DNA from: Acetobacteraceae bacterium AT-5844
GTDB taxonomy: Bacteria > Pseudomonadota > Alphaproteobacteria > Acetobacterales > Acetobacteraceae
Length of the DNA stretch: 64,000 bases
Assembly: GCA_000245075.1 (NCBI GenBank)
Contig: JH599963.1
Coordinates: forward strand, 1-64,000
Direction of reading: 5' to 3'
A program made the position numbers and the translations under genes. Under the pieces are notes generated by a model. The model was not told where the DNA came from, made no database searches, and saw only the letters and a list, made by a program, of their open reading frames with translations. Within the stretch, counting starts at the first letter, position 1. The number at the start of each line of letters is the position of its first letter. Of the stretch, positions 27,073 through 37,366 are shown piece by piece.

Positions 27073-27762
27073 CTAGCTACCCTTACGGTGTAGTAGCACG
27101 TCCCGCGCCCTGTTGAGCCGCGCGGCCTGCGTGGCATCGCCACCGTGATCCGGATGGGCGGCACGCATCCCGCGCCGGTGGGCAGCGCGGATTTCCGCCT
27201 CGGTGGCGCCTTCCTGCAGGCCGAGCACGGCCAGTGCGGTGGCACGGTCCATGGCCGCATCTGCGGCGCCGCCGCCGGGCTGGCGCCAGCCCGGGGCGGC
27301 GTTGTCCAGCCAGGTCTCCAGCAGCGGCACGCTCTCCGGGTCGTCCGCATGGCAATCGGCCAGCAGCTCCAGGCATTCGGGCAGGCTCATCTCCCCCAGC
27401 TCCCGCCCCGCGAAACGGCCGGCGAGAACACGGCCGGAGAGCTGGCCGGTCGTGTGGTCCAGCCGCATTTCCAGCATGGCGGTGCGGACATCGGAGACAG
27501 GTGTGCCGGTGGGCGCGCCGAACCGCCAGCGGGCGATCCAGTTGCGCACGGCGGGAAGCAGGAGGGGCGTCAGCGGCAGCAGCAGTCCGAGCGCCTGGCC
27601 CACCCGGCCCGTGAGGGCGAGCGTCAGGATTCCGCCCAGCACCACACCAGCGGCCAGCCAGAGCGCGCCGCGCTTCACCTGCGCCACGCTGGCATTCACG
27701 AAACCCCGCAGCAGCAGGCCCAGGATGAGCAGGCCGCCAAGCCCGCCGATCAGCCAGCTCAT
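27073..27762 (-). CDS. Membrane-anchored protein with C-terminal J domain
   Basis: A 229-residue protein. Residues 1-25 and about 35-70 are hydrophobic and form two or three membrane helices. A middle soluble region follows, then a C-terminal J domain of about 60 residues (ALAVLGLQEGATEAEIRAAHRRGMRAAHPDHGG) with an intact HPD motif. A J domain at the C-terminus after a membrane anchor resembles the TIM14/Pam18 layout, and it would recruit DnaK to the membrane. The ATG overlaps the stop of the VWA gene, so the two are coupled. The client is unknown. Confidence 0.85.
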   Translation of the reverse strand: MSWLIGGLGGLLILGLLLRGFVNASVAQVKRGALWLAAGVVLGGILTLALTGRVGQALGLLLPLTPLLLPAVRNWIARWRFGAPTGTPVSDVRTAMLEMRLDHTTGQLSGRVLAGRFAGRELGEMSLPECLELLADCHADDPESVPLLETWLDNAAPGWRQPGGGAADAAMDRATALAVLGLQEGATEAEIRAAHRRGMRAAHPDHGGDATQAARLNRARDVLLHRKGS

Positions 27763-28481
27763 CGGCTGGGCGCGGGCAACTGGGCGGCGAGGCTGCGCGC
27801 GGCCGGGCTGGTCAGCCGCACCAGCGCGGCATGGCCGCCGGCGGCATAGGTGGCGACCGCCCTCAACAAGTCCCGTAACGCCGCTGGGCTATTGGCATCG
27901 AAGGGGGCATAGGCGCCGCGCGAGAGGGTGGCGATCTGCTTCAACGCGTAGGCCACTTTGGAATCATGCCCTTCCTGGAAGGCGAAGACCGGGGTGCCGC
28001 GGACGCCAAGCTGCCCGGCGAGATGGCAGAGCGGGTCCACCGCCTCCTCCACCGCGTCGCCCACGAAGACGAGGGCGTGCAGCCTTTCCTTGCCCGCCTC
28101 CCGCAGGGCGTGCTCCAGCACGCGGCCGATCTGCGTCTGCCCGCCCTGGCAGGTGACGCCGGCCATCCGGCGCGCCAGCACCGCGCCATCGGCGATGAAG
28201 GGTGTGGCGGCGAATTCGCGGAAGCCCCGGTAATAGGCGAGCTGTACCTCCAGCCCGCCATGCCCGGCCGCCGCCAGGAACATCTCCGTCTGCAAGTGGC
28301 AGGCACGGTCCCAGGCCGGCTGGCGGCTTGCCGTGGCATCCACGGCGAAGATCAGCCGGGCAGGGCGGTGCACACTGGGGCGCAGGGCCGGCACGGATGC
28401 CGCCTTCTCGAGAAAGGCGGCAACGTTCGCGGAAGCGGGGCGGACAGGAAGCTGGGCCATCCCGGAAAGATGGCGTCTCAT
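27759..28481 (-). CDS. VWA domain-containing protein
   Basis: A 240-residue cytoplasmic protein consisting essentially of one von Willebrand A domain. The metal site reads VDATASRQ (DxTxS, a variant of DxSxS). The later acidic position fits VFVGDAVEE, with TCQGGQTQIGRVL supplying the central Thr. No signal peptide is seen. An internal ATG at 28460, giving MAQLPVRPAS, is an equally good start, and neither has a strong ribosome-binding site. It is translationally coupled to the membrane J-domain gene, so the two products probably act together. Confidence 0.82.
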   Translation of the reverse strand: MRRHLSGMAQLPVRPASANVAAFLEKAASVPALRPSVHRPARLIFAVDATASRQPAWDRACHLQTEMFLAAAGHGGLEVQLAYYRGFREFAATPFIADGAVLARRMAGVTCQGGQTQIGRVLEHALREAGKERLHALVFVGDAVEEAVDPLCHLAGQLGVRGTPVFAFQEGHDSKVAYALKQIATLSRGAYAPFDANSPAALRDLLRAVATYAAGGHAALVRLTSPAARSLAAQLPAPSR

Positions 28482-28501
28482 GCGGGGCTGGAGAAGAAGC
28501 G

Positions 28502-28525
28502 GAAGGGAGAAAGAATTCTCCCTTC
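28502..28525 (-). terminator. Hairpin after maeB
   Basis: A perfect 10-bp stem (28502-28511 with 28516-28525) with an AGAA loop lies eight bases past the maeB stop, before the VWA gene. Only short T-rich stretches follow on the minus strand, so termination may be partial. Confidence 0.6.
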
Positions 28526-28532
28526 GGCCAGC

Positions 28533-30800
<2,268 letters not shown>

Positions 30801-30885
30801 CGGGCACCTCTGCGTGCCCCTGGGACGGGAGCCGGGGCAGGCAAGGGCCCGGACCGGGACGCCTGCGGGGCTAGGCTAGGAAATA

Positions 30886-30968
30886 TGCGGCCAAGAAGAT
30901 TCGAACTTCCACGGGGTTTCCCCCACTAGCACCTCAAGCTAGCGCGTCTACCATTCCGCCATGGCCGC
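30886..30968 (-). tRNA. tRNA-Leu (GAG)
   Basis: An 83-nt class II tRNA with acceptor stem GCGGCCA/TGGCCGC, D-arm, anticodon stem CTAGC/GCTAG with loop TTGAGGT (anticodon GAG), long variable arm typical of tRNA-Leu, and T-loop TTCGAAT. The discriminator is A. CCA is not encoded (TAT follows), so it must be added by the tRNA nucleotidyltransferase. Confidence 0.96.
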
Positions 30969-31039
30969 AGAAGGGGTAGTCGTTGTTAGGCCGCGGGCTA
31001 TACCCCAGCTTTCCTGCCGCATCAACAACCCGACCGAGC

Positions 31040-31750
31040 ATGATTGACGATATTCTTGAAACTTCCGCCGCTGTGACCGCCGGGACACCCGCCGCAGCCC
31101 GTCTTCCCCTGGAATGGCGGGTGGCGGAGGGACTGACCGACTACCCCGTCTCCCTGGCCGCCATGGAGTCGCGCATTGCCGCCATCCGGGCCGGGAAGGC
31201 TTCCGAGCTGGTCTGGCTGGTCGAGCATCCGCCGACCTACACCTCCGGCACCTCCGCCACGCCGGAAGGGCTGGTGAATGCCCGCTTCCCCACCTATGCC
31301 GCCGGGCGAGGGGGGCAGTGGACCTATCACGGCCCCGGCCAGCGCACCGCCTATGCCATGCTCGACCTGACGCACCCGCACGGCACGGTGCCGCCGCGCG
31401 ACATCCGCGCCTATGTCCATGGGTTGGAAGAGTGGATGATCCGCACCCTGGAGCGGTTCAACGTGCGGGGAGAGCGCCGGGAAGGGCGAGTCGGCATCTG
31501 GGTGGCGGACCCGAAGCGCGGCGGTGAATCGAAGATCGGCGCCATCGGCGTGCGGGTGACGCGCTGGGTGAGCTGGCACGGCCTCTCCCTGAATGTGGAA
31601 CCCGACCTGGAGCATTTCGGCGGCATCGTGCCCTGCGGCATCCGCGAGCACGGCGTCACCAGCCTGTGGGATCTGGGCGTCACCGCCACCATGGATGAGG
31701 TGGATGCGGCGCTGCGCTCCTGCTGGGGCGAGGTGTTCGGGCAGGGTTAG
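31040..31750 (+). CDS. lipB: Lipoyl(octanoyl) transferase
   Basis: A 236-residue LipB that moves octanoyl groups from acyl carrier protein to lipoyl domains of 2-oxoacid dehydrogenases and GcvH. The signature [21 protein letters not shown] is present. The catalytic Lys is in [11 protein letters not shown] and the catalytic Cys in [14 protein letters not shown]. The start at 31040 gives the usual length after removing a short spurious extension that overlaps the tRNA upstream region. lipA is not nearby. It precedes the Ldh-family gene by about 95 bases. Confidence 0.95.
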   Translation: MIDDILETSAAVTAGTPAAARLPLEWRVAEGLTDYPVSLAAMESRIAAIRAGKASELVWLVEHPPTYTSGTSATPEGLVNARFPTYAAGRGGQWTYHGPGQRTAYAMLDLTHPHGTVPPRDIRAYVHGLEEWMIRTLERFNVRGERREGRVGIWVADPKRGGESKIGAIGVRVTRWVSWHGLSLNVEPDLEHFGGIVPCGIREHGVTSLWDLGVTATMDEVDAALRSCWGEVFGQG

Positions 31751-31844
31751 CGGCCTCGGTTGCCGCCCCGCGTTGCCGGGGCGGATGAGGCGGGGCATGG
31801 TGCGTCGCGGGAAGAACCTAACCGAACAGAAGGGTCCAAGCGGC

Positions 31845-32936
31845 ATGAACCATCACCTGCCGGCGTCGTCACGTCCCACGCATGACGAGACGTTGCGCTA
31901 CGACGCCGCCGCGGCGCGTGAATTCACCACCAGGCTCTTCGCCGCCGCCGGCATGGCCGAGGACAAGGCCGTGGTGCTGGCCGATGTGCTGGTGGAGGCC
32001 GATGAACTCGGCCACCTGACCCATGGCCTCGCGCTTGTCCCGAAATATCTGGGCGACATTCCCCCGGGCTTCCTGGCCACGGATGGCCAGCCCGAGGTGA
32101 TTTCCGACCGCGGCGCCTGCCTCGCCTGGGACGCCAAGGGCCTGCCAGGCGCCTGGGTGGTGATGCATGCGCTCGAGACCGCCTATGAGCGCATCGGCCA
32201 ATACGGCACCGTCAGCATCGCCATTGCGGAAAGCCACCATATCGGCTGCCTCGCGGTGTATCCGCTGCGGGCGGCGGAGCGGGGGCTGATGGCCATCCTC
32301 CACAGCAGCGCGGCCAATAATGCCTCGGTCGCGCCCTTCGGCGCGCGGGAGGGTGTCTATTCGCCGGACCCGGTTTCCGCTGCCTGGCCCACCACGGGCG
32401 AGCCGGTGGTGCTCGACATCAGCGCCTCCATCACCACGGCCAATCTGTCGCAGCGGATGGCGGCGGAAGGCACCAGGTACAAGCACAACTGGCTGCTGGA
32501 CGCCGAGGGCAACCCCTCCAACGACCCCGCGGTCCTCGCCCAGGGCGGCACCATCCTGCCCACGGGCGGGCTGGACCACGGCCAGAAGGGCTACTCCCAG
32601 GCGCTGATGACCGAGGCGCTGACCCAGGGCCTTTCCGGCCATGGCCGCACCAAGAGCACGGTGGGCATGCGCGCCGCCCTGTTCCTTCAGGTGATCGACC
32701 CCAATGCCTTCGCGGGGCTGGATGCCTTCCAGCGGGAGACGGGCCATCTGGCCGATCTGTGCCGTGCCGCCGCGCCGCGCCCCGGCATGCCGCCCGTGCG
32801 CGTGCCCGGCCAGCGTGGCCTGGCCATGCGCCGGCAGGCGGAGGCGGAGGGTGTGCCACTGGCCGCGCGCATCACCGGCCCGCTCACCGAGCTGGGCGCC
32901 AAGCACGGCCTGAGCTTCCCGAAGCCGATCGGCTGA
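31845..32936 (+). CDS. Ldh-family (malate/L-lactate/ureidoglycolate) oxidoreductase
   Basis: A 363-residue NAD(P)-dependent oxidoreductase of the type-2 malate/L-lactate dehydrogenase family, which differs from classical Rossmann lactate dehydrogenases. The conserved segments are present: EADELGHLTHGLALVPKYL, the catalytic-His block AESHHIGCLAVYPLRAAERGL, and PVVLDISASITTANL. The C-terminal NAD-binding region includes DHGQKGYSQALMTEALTQGLSG. Members reduce or oxidise 2-hydroxyacids such as malate, lactate, sulfolactate or ureidoglycolate. Context (lipB, tRNA-Val) does not indicate the substrate. Confidence 0.9.
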   Translation: MNHHLPASSRPTHDETLRYDAAAAREFTTRLFAAAGMAEDKAVVLADVLVEADELGHLTHGLALVPKYLGDIPPGFLATDGQPEVISDRGACLAWDAKGLPGAWVVMHALETAYERIGQYGTVSIAIAESHHIGCLAVYPLRAAERGLMAILHSSAANNASVAPFGAREGVYSPDPVSAAWPTTGEPVVLDISASITTANLSQRMAAEGTRYKHNWLLDAEGNPSNDPAVLAQGGTILPTGGLDHGQKGYSQALMTEALTQGLSGHGRTKSTVGMRAALFLQVIDPNAFAGLDAFQRETGHLADLCRAAAPRPGMPPVRVPGQRGLAMRRQAEAEGVPLAARITGPLTELGAKHGLSFPKPIG

Positions 32937-32946
32937 AAGCGCGAAA

Positions 32947-32974
32947 GCCCGCTGCCGCGATTGCGGTGGCGGGC
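32947..32974 (+). terminator. Hairpin after the Ldh-family gene
   Basis: 12-base arms 32947-32958 and 32963-32974 pair fully, with two G-T wobbles, around a GATT loop. This is ten bases after the stop codon, and there is no following T-run. Confidence 0.5.
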
Positions 32975-33004
32975 GACAGCCTGAATTGTGTCTGGGAGAC
33001 CGGA

Positions 33005-33079
33005 TGGTGGGCGCGACAGGGATTGAACCTGTGACCTTCCCCGTGTCAGGGGGACGCTCTCCCGCTGAGCTACGCGCCC
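33005..33079 (-). tRNA. tRNA-Val (GAC)
   Basis: A 75-nt tRNA with acceptor stem GGGCGCG/CGCGCCC, D-arm GCTC...GAGC, anticodon stem TCCCC/GGGGA with loop CTGACAC (anticodon GAC), and T-arm ACAGG TTCAATC CCTGT. The 3' terminal CCA is encoded, unlike in the nearby tRNA-Leu. Confidence 0.96.
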
Positions 33080-33213
33080 ATCCGGTAGGGCGCCGTCTCT
33101 AGCGTGGCGCGCTGGCCAGGGCAAGAGGGCGCGTGCGGGGAAATGCAACTTCTCGCTGGCAACCGTTCTGGCCGGTGACAGAATGATGGCGGTATGGCTT
33201 GATCGGTCGGGCC

Positions 33214-34095
33214 ATGGATCTCCCGCTTCAGGTCATCGCCGAGGAAGAACGCCCCGGCCCTGTGAGGATTGCCCGCCCGGCGCGCCAGCTTGCGCCGCTG
33301 GTGTTCGCTTCCCCGCATTCAGGCAGTTACTACCCGCCGGAATTCCTGGCCGAGAGCCGCCTGGATGCCCTGTCCGTCCGCCGCTCGGAGGACAGCTTTG
33401 TCGATGAGCTGTTCGCGGCAGCGCCGGAGCATGGTGCCCCGCTCCTGGCCGCCACCTTCCCCCGTGTTTACTGCGACGCCAACCGCGAAGCCTGGGAGCT
33501 GGACCCCGGGATGTTCGATGGCCCGCTGCCGCCCTGGGTGAACAGCGCCAGCCCGCGCGTGGGCGCCGGGCTCGGCACCATCGCCCGCATCGTGGCGAGC
33601 GGGGAGCCGGTCTATCGCAACCGCCTGTCCTTCCAGGTGGCGGAGACCCGCATCCAGCGCTGCTGGCACCCCTATCACGCCGCCCTGGCCGCGCTGATCG
33701 CCGAGACCAAGGCGCGCTTCGGCTCCTGCCTGGTGATCGACTGCCATTCCATGCCTACCCACCCGCTGCACAGCCCGGGCACGGCACCGGATTTCGTGCT
33801 GGGGGACGCGCATGGCACCGCCTGTGCCCCACGCGCCGTGCGGCTGGTGGAGGAGGTGCTGCTGAATCTCGGCTACCGGGTGCGTCGGAACGACCCCTAT
33901 GCGGGAGGCTACGTCACCCGCCATTACGGGCGACCCCGCGACTCGGTGCATGTGCTGCAGCTCGAAGTTGCGCGTGCCCTCTACATGAACGAGGGCACGA
34001 TCGAGCGCCTGCCGCAGATGAGGCGCCTTCAGGCTGACCTGACAACCCTGATCGACCGGCTGGCAGGAGCGGATTGGAGCTTCCTGCGGGGTTAA
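33214..34095 (+). CDS. N-formylglutamate amidohydrolase family protein
   Basis: A 293-residue putative hydrolase of the HutG-type N-formylglutamate amidohydrolase family, which releases glutamate and formate at the end of one histidine-degradation route. The zinc-binding segments are visible: LVFASPHSGSYYPPEF, then RSEDSFVDEL, LVIDCHSMP, and later LQLEVARALYMNEGT. The start at 33214 gives the canonical N-terminus; an upstream in-frame TTG adds only five residues. No other hut gene is in the window, so the physiological substrate is uncertain. DinB follows after 35 bases. Confidence 0.9.
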   Translation: MDLPLQVIAEEERPGPVRIARPARQLAPLVFASPHSGSYYPPEFLAESRLDALSVRRSEDSFVDELFAAAPEHGAPLLAATFPRVYCDANREAWELDPGMFDGPLPPWVNSASPRVGAGLGTIARIVASGEPVYRNRLSFQVAETRIQRCWHPYHAALAALIAETKARFGSCLVIDCHSMPTHPLHSPGTAPDFVLGDAHGTACAPRAVRLVEEVLLNLGYRVRRNDPYAGGYVTRHYGRPRDSVHVLQLEVARALYMNEGTIERLPQMRRLQADLTTLIDRLAGADWSFLRG

Positions 34096-34130
34096 GGTCG
34101 GCCGCGCGATCATGACCGGAGCGACTTCGC

Positions 34131-34691
34131 ATGCCCGCCTCCCTGCTGCTTGCCCTGCGGTCCATGGCCTACAACAATGCCTGGGCCAATCATCGCCTGC
34201 ATGCCGCCTGCGCCGGGCTGAGCCAGGCGGAGTTCGAGGCGGAGCGGATCGGCTTCTTCCCCTCCATCCAGGCCACGCTGAACCACATCCTGATCATCGA
34301 CTACTTTTACGTCGATGCGCTGGAGGGCGGCACCCTGGGCCCCGCCGCCTGGGCCAATGAAATACCCTGTCCGACCCTGGCGGAGCTTCGGCCGGCCCAG
34401 GCGGCGGTGGACCGGCGGCTGATCGCCTGCTGCGAGGCGCTGGATGAGGCAGGGACCAACCGCATCGTCGAGGTCCATCGCGGCAGCCGGGTGCAGCGGG
34501 AGAGGGCGGACCGCCTGCTGCTGCATCTCTTCCAGCACCAGGTGCACCATCGCGGGCAGGCCCACGCCATGCTCAGCGGCACGCGCGTGAAGCCGCCGCA
34601 ACTCGATGAGTTTTTCTCGGAGGGCGAGGCGCCCTTGCGGGCGGAGGAGTTCGCGGCGCTGGGCTGGACGGAGGCCCGGATCTGGGGCTAG
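34131..34691 (+). CDS. DinB family protein
   Basis: A 186-residue four-helix-bundle protein of the DinB/YfiT-like superfamily. The metal triad is identifiable: His52 in ATLNHILIIDYFYVDAL, and His136 and His140 in FQHQVHHRGQ (the HxxxHxxQ motif). Family members include thiol-dependent transferases and proteins induced by DNA damage, but most, like this one, have no assigned reaction. GGAG lies about eleven bases before the ATG. It is probably co-transcribed with the N-formylglutamate amidohydrolase gene. Confidence 0.9.
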   Translation: MPASLLLALRSMAYNNAWANHRLHAACAGLSQAEFEAERIGFFPSIQATLNHILIIDYFYVDALEGGTLGPAAWANEIPCPTLAELRPAQAAVDRRLIACCEALDEAGTNRIVEVHRGSRVQRERADRLLLHLFQHQVHHRGQAHAMLSGTRVKPPQLDEFFSEGEAPLRAEEFAALGWTEARIWG

Positions 34692-34704
34692 CCGGCGCGC
34701 GGGC

Positions 34705-34784
34705 AAAAAAAAGGCGGTGCCGAAGCACCGCCGAGTTTAGGGAGGAAACGTCCAAGAAAGACAACAACGCAGTGCGTTGCTGCG
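34705..34784 (-). ncRNA. ar8/suhB (MmgR)-type small RNA
   Basis: Reading leftward from about 34784, a hairpin (CAACG...CGTTG, about 34763-34779) is followed by an unpaired stretch containing TTTCCTCCCT. A perfect 8-bp terminator stem (34713-34720 with 34725-34732, loop TTCG) and eight T follow. From memory, the UUUCCUCCCU decamer before the terminator is the hallmark of the alphaproteobacterial ar8 family, which includes Sinorhizobium MmgR and Rfam suhB RNA. That motif is complementary to Shine-Dalgarno sequences. A good sigma70-like promoter lies upstream. The start point and family membership are inferred. Confidence 0.75.
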
Positions 34785-34790
34785 AGACGG

Positions 34791-34819
34791 AATTTACGCA
34801 AAGGGTCGTTCGTATGCAA
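34791..34819 (-). promoter_or_regulatory. Promoter of the ar8-type sRNA
   Basis: On the minus strand, TTGCAT (34814-34819) and TAAATT (34791-34796) are separated by exactly 17 bases. Initiation is predicted six to eight bases downstream, near 34784. Confidence 0.65.
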
Positions 34820-34917
34820 GTGGTTTTTCGCGGTGCAGCACGTTTTATGAATGCGCGGAACGCAGGGCATTCTCCCGGTTCTGCATATCTCACCGCCTTG
34901 AAGGGGCCTTAATGCGT

Positions 34918-34945
34918 ACAAGGCCCGCCTTTCGGCGAGCCTTGT
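34918..34945 (-). terminator. Hairpin after ahpD
   Basis: 12-base arms 34918-34929 and 34934-34945 pair with a single mismatch around a four-base loop, 36 bases beyond the ahpD stop. No T-run follows. It is probably a weak terminator or 3'-end stabiliser of the ahpC-ahpD mRNA. Confidence 0.5.
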
Positions 34946-34981
34946 GTATCACGTCCGTAACCGGAATGTTGGCCGTAACAA

Positions 34982-35512
34982 TCAGGCGGCGAGGGCGTCC
35001 TCGGCCTCCAGCACCCCGGCCACGGCATGCACCACGGAGGCGATGCGAACGGCGGCCTGCACCTGCTCGGTGCTCACGCCGCCATGCTTCACCACCTTCT
35101 CATGGCTCTCCATGCACATGCCGCAGCCATTGATGGCAGAGACGGCGAGCGACCAGAGCTCGAAATCCACCTTCTCCACGCCCGGCTTGCCGATGACGTT
35201 CATCCGCAGCTTGGCGGGCAGGGTGGCGTAGTCGCCGCCCACCAGGTGCACGAAGCGGTAGTAGACGTTGTTCATGCCCATGATAGCGGCGGCCGCCTTG
35301 GCGGCGGTCAGCGCCTCCGGCGAGAGCTTCGGGCCGAACTCGGCGACGATGGCCTTGATCACCTCGGCATTTCGGCTGGCGATGGCGCTGGCGACGAAAG
35401 TGCCCGCCAGCTTCTGCTGGTCCAGCACCGGCTCGGTGGAGAGGCTGCCCAGGTTGAGCTTCAGATCCTTGGCATATTCGGGCAGGCGGTTGCGCAGGGC
35501 TTCCAGCGACAT
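34982..35512 (-). CDS. ahpD: Alkyl hydroperoxide reductase AhpD (carboxymuconolactone decarboxylase family)
   Basis: A 176-residue protein. The redox motif [14 protein letters not shown] gives the CxxC pair Cys130/Cys133 and the nearby His137 of the AhpD active site. AhpD accepts electrons (through lipoylated partners in mycobacteria) and reduces the AhpC peroxiredoxin. The start at 35512 has GGAGG upstream; a longer in-frame ORF reading through the ahpC-ahpD gap is not credible. It lies about 175 bases after ahpC on the same strand, probably in one OxyR-controlled transcript. AhpF is absent, consistent with AhpD as the reductant. Confidence 0.94.
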   Translation of the reverse strand: MSLEALRNRLPEYAKDLKLNLGSLSTEPVLDQQKLAGTFVASAIASRNAEVIKAIVAEFGPKLSPEALTAAKAAAAIMGMNNVYYRFVHLVGGDYATLPAKLRMNVIGKPGVEKVDFELWSLAVSAINGCGMCMESHEKVVKHGGVSTEQVQAAVRIASVVHAVAGVLEAEDALAA

Positions 35513-35688
35513 ACGAAGGTGTCCTCCGGTCTCGATCAGCTTGAGTTGTTGCGGTGGGCGGAGCCGGCGGAGCAGCGCCGCCGGTTCAGCGCACCGCGCC
35601 CCGCCCGCTGGGACGGCGGGCTTGTGGGGCGCGAGGCCGGCGGAGGGGGAGAATGGTCCCTCCGCCGGTGCGTTCGGGCTGCCTGAAA

Positions 35689-36261
35689 TCAGGCGGCTTC
35701 GAACAGCTCCTGCGGCTTCAGGGTGTCGCCGCCCTTGTTCCAGTTGCAGGGGCACAGCTCGTCGGTCTGCAGCGCGTCCAGGATGCGCAGCACTTCCTGC
35801 GGGTTACGGCCGACATTCAGGCCGTTCACGGAAGCCCACTGGATGGTGCCCTCGGGGTCGACGATGAAGGTGGCGCGGAGCGCGACGCCCTCGTTCTTGT
35901 CGAGGATGCCGAGAGCGGAGGACAGCTCGCGCTTGGTGTCGGCCAGCATCGGGATGGCCAGGTCGCGGATGTCGTTGTTGTGGACGCGCCAGTTCAGGTG
36001 CACGAACTCGCTGTCCGTGGAGGCGCCGTAGAGCACCGCGTCACGGTCGTCGAACTCGCCGTTCAGCTTGGCGAAAGCGGCGATCTCGGTCGGGCAGATG
36101 AAGGTGAAGTCCTTCGGCCAGAAGAACACGACCTTCCACTTGCCGGCATCCGACTCGTTGGTGATCTGGGTGAAGGACTTGCCGGGGCCTTCCAGGCCCT
36201 CGGGGCCACCCTTGACGGCGGTCAGGTTGAACTCAGGAAACTTGTCGCCAACGGTCAGCAT
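35689..36261 (-). CDS. ahpC: Peroxiredoxin AhpC-like
   Basis: A 190-residue typical 2-Cys peroxiredoxin that reduces hydrogen peroxide and organic hydroperoxides. The peroxidatic Cys56 sits in [13 protein letters not shown], with the preceding Pro/Thr of the active site. The C-terminus carries ELCPCNW, providing the resolving Cys (with a second Cys two residues later), as in actinobacterial and alphaproteobacterial AhpC partnered with AhpD. The start at 36261 gives the family N-terminus. It is divergent from oxyR across a 145-base region rich in inverted repeats. Confidence 0.95.
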   Translation of the reverse strand: MLTVGDKFPEFNLTAVKGGPEGLEGPGKSFTQITNESDAGKWKVVFFWPKDFTFICPTEIAAFAKLNGEFDDRDAVLYGASTDSEFVHLNWRVHNNDIRDLAIPMLADTKRELSSALGILDKNEGVALRATFIVDPEGTIQWASVNGLNVGRNPQEVLRILDALQTDELCPCNWNKGGDTLKPQELFEAA

Positions 36262-36366
36262 ATGTCGATCCCCTTCGTGGAAGCGGCGGTACGTTACGCT
36301 TAAGCGGCGGGCCAAGCCTAGGCTTGCCCCACCGGCGCCCTTGTTATGGTGTGCAGTGCACATATG

Positions 36367-36400
36367 TGCCAATGAATTGTTTTCGACAAAATGATTGGCA
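36367..36400. promoter_or_regulatory. Candidate operator between ahpC and oxyR
   Basis: A nested inverted repeat: outer arms TGCCAAT (36367-36373) and ATTGGCA (36394-36400) enclose TTGT/ACAA. A second 13-nt palindrome, TGTGCAGTGCACA, lies just beside it (36350-36362). Both sit in the divergent promoter region, the expected place for OxyR binding. The region also holds an AAGCCTAGGCTT palindrome near 36314. OxyR binding itself is inference. Confidence 0.5.
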
Positions 36401-36406
36401 TGATCG

Positions 36407-37366
36407 ATGACGCCACTCCCCAGCCCCCAGCAACTCCGTTACCTCGTGGCTCTCGCGGATCTGGGCCATTTCGGTCGTGCCGCAGCGGCCTGCGCCGTCA
36501 CGCAATCCACCCTTTCCGCAGGCATCATCGCGCTTGAACGCCAGCTCGACGCGGCGATCCTGGAACGGGGGCCGGCCAAGCGTCCGGTCTTTACCCCGCT
36601 GGGGCTGGAGTTGGTCACAAGGGCGCGCGCCGCGCTGGCCGCGCTCTCGGCCATTGCCGAGACAGCGGCGGCGGCGCGGGACCCGCTGACCGGCCCACTG
36701 CGACTCGGCATCATCCCCACGATCGGGCCTTTCCTGTTGCCCAGGCTGATGCCGGCGCTGCGCAGGGCCTTCCCCCGCCTGCGCATGTGGCTGCGGGAGG
36801 ACCTGACGGACCGACTCGCCGAGGATCTGCAAGGCGGGCGGCTGGACCTGATTCTGCTGGCTCTTCCCGCGGCCCTGCCGGATGTGGAGACGATGCGGAT
36901 CGCCGAGGACCCCTTCATCGCCGCCCTGCCGCAGGAGCACCGGCTGCTGGACCGGCCCACCCTGCCGCTCTCCGAGCTGGGGGGCGAGCGGCTGCTGTTG
37001 CTGGAGGACGGCCACTGCCTGCGGGATCAGGCCATTTCCGCCTGCGGCCTGCCGGGAGCCGGGGCGCGGGACACCTTCGCCGCCACCACCCTGCATACGC
37101 TGGTGCAGATGGTGGCGGGCGGGCTGGGCGTGACGCTGCTGCCCCGCCTTGCCGTGGCGGGCGGTGTGCTGGCGGGCACCCCGGTGGTGCTGCGGCCCAT
37201 CGAGGCCCCGCCCGGCCAGGTTATGGGGCGCACGCTGGGGCTGGCCTGGCGGGCCCGCTCCCCGCGCGCGCCGGAGTTCCGCAGCCTCGCCCCTGTCATC
37301 GGCGAGGCCATCGCGGCGGCAGTGGCAGCGAAGGGCGCTACGCCCGTGCCGGCCGGCGGCGGGTAA
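36407..37366 (+). CDS. oxyR: Hydrogen-peroxide-sensing LysR-type regulator
   Basis: A 319-residue LysR-type regulator. The N-terminal winged helix (QQLRYLVALADLGHFGRAAAACAVTQSTLSAGI) binds DNA. The effector domain contains the OxyR redox pair: Cys204 in LEDGHCLRDQ and Cys213 in SACGLPG, matching Cys199/Cys208 of E. coli OxyR, which form a disulfide on peroxide exposure. It is divergent from ahpC-ahpD, its likely target. The last 29 bases overlap the 3' end of the convergent PepSY gene. The start has no clear Shine-Dalgarno. Confidence 0.95.
   Translation: MTPLPSPQQLRYLVALADLGHFGRAAAACAVTQSTLSAGIIALERQLDAAILERGPAKRPVFTPLGLELVTRARAALAALSAIAETAAAARDPLTGPLRLGIIPTIGPFLLPRLMPALRRAFPRLRMWLREDLTDRLAEDLQGGRLDLILLALPAALPDVETMRIAEDPFIAALPQEHRLLDRPTLPLSELGGERLLLLEDGHCLRDQAISACGLPGAGARDTFAATTLHTLVQMVAGGLGVTLLPRLAVAGGVLAGTPVVLRPIEAPPGQVMGRTLGLAWRARSPRAPEFRSLAPVIGEAIAAAVAAKGATPVPAGGG

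Noticed and set aside
30886-33079. A 2-kb island between tRNA-Leu and tRNA-Val
   Set aside because: The genes between them (lipB, an Ldh-family enzyme) are housekeeping-like with normal composition, and no direct repeats or integrase were seen.
34573-34893. 106-codon minus-strand ORF overlapping the sRNA
   Set aside because: It reads straight through the sRNA terminator into the antisense of the DinB gene, and its composition is that of non-coding high-GC sequence.
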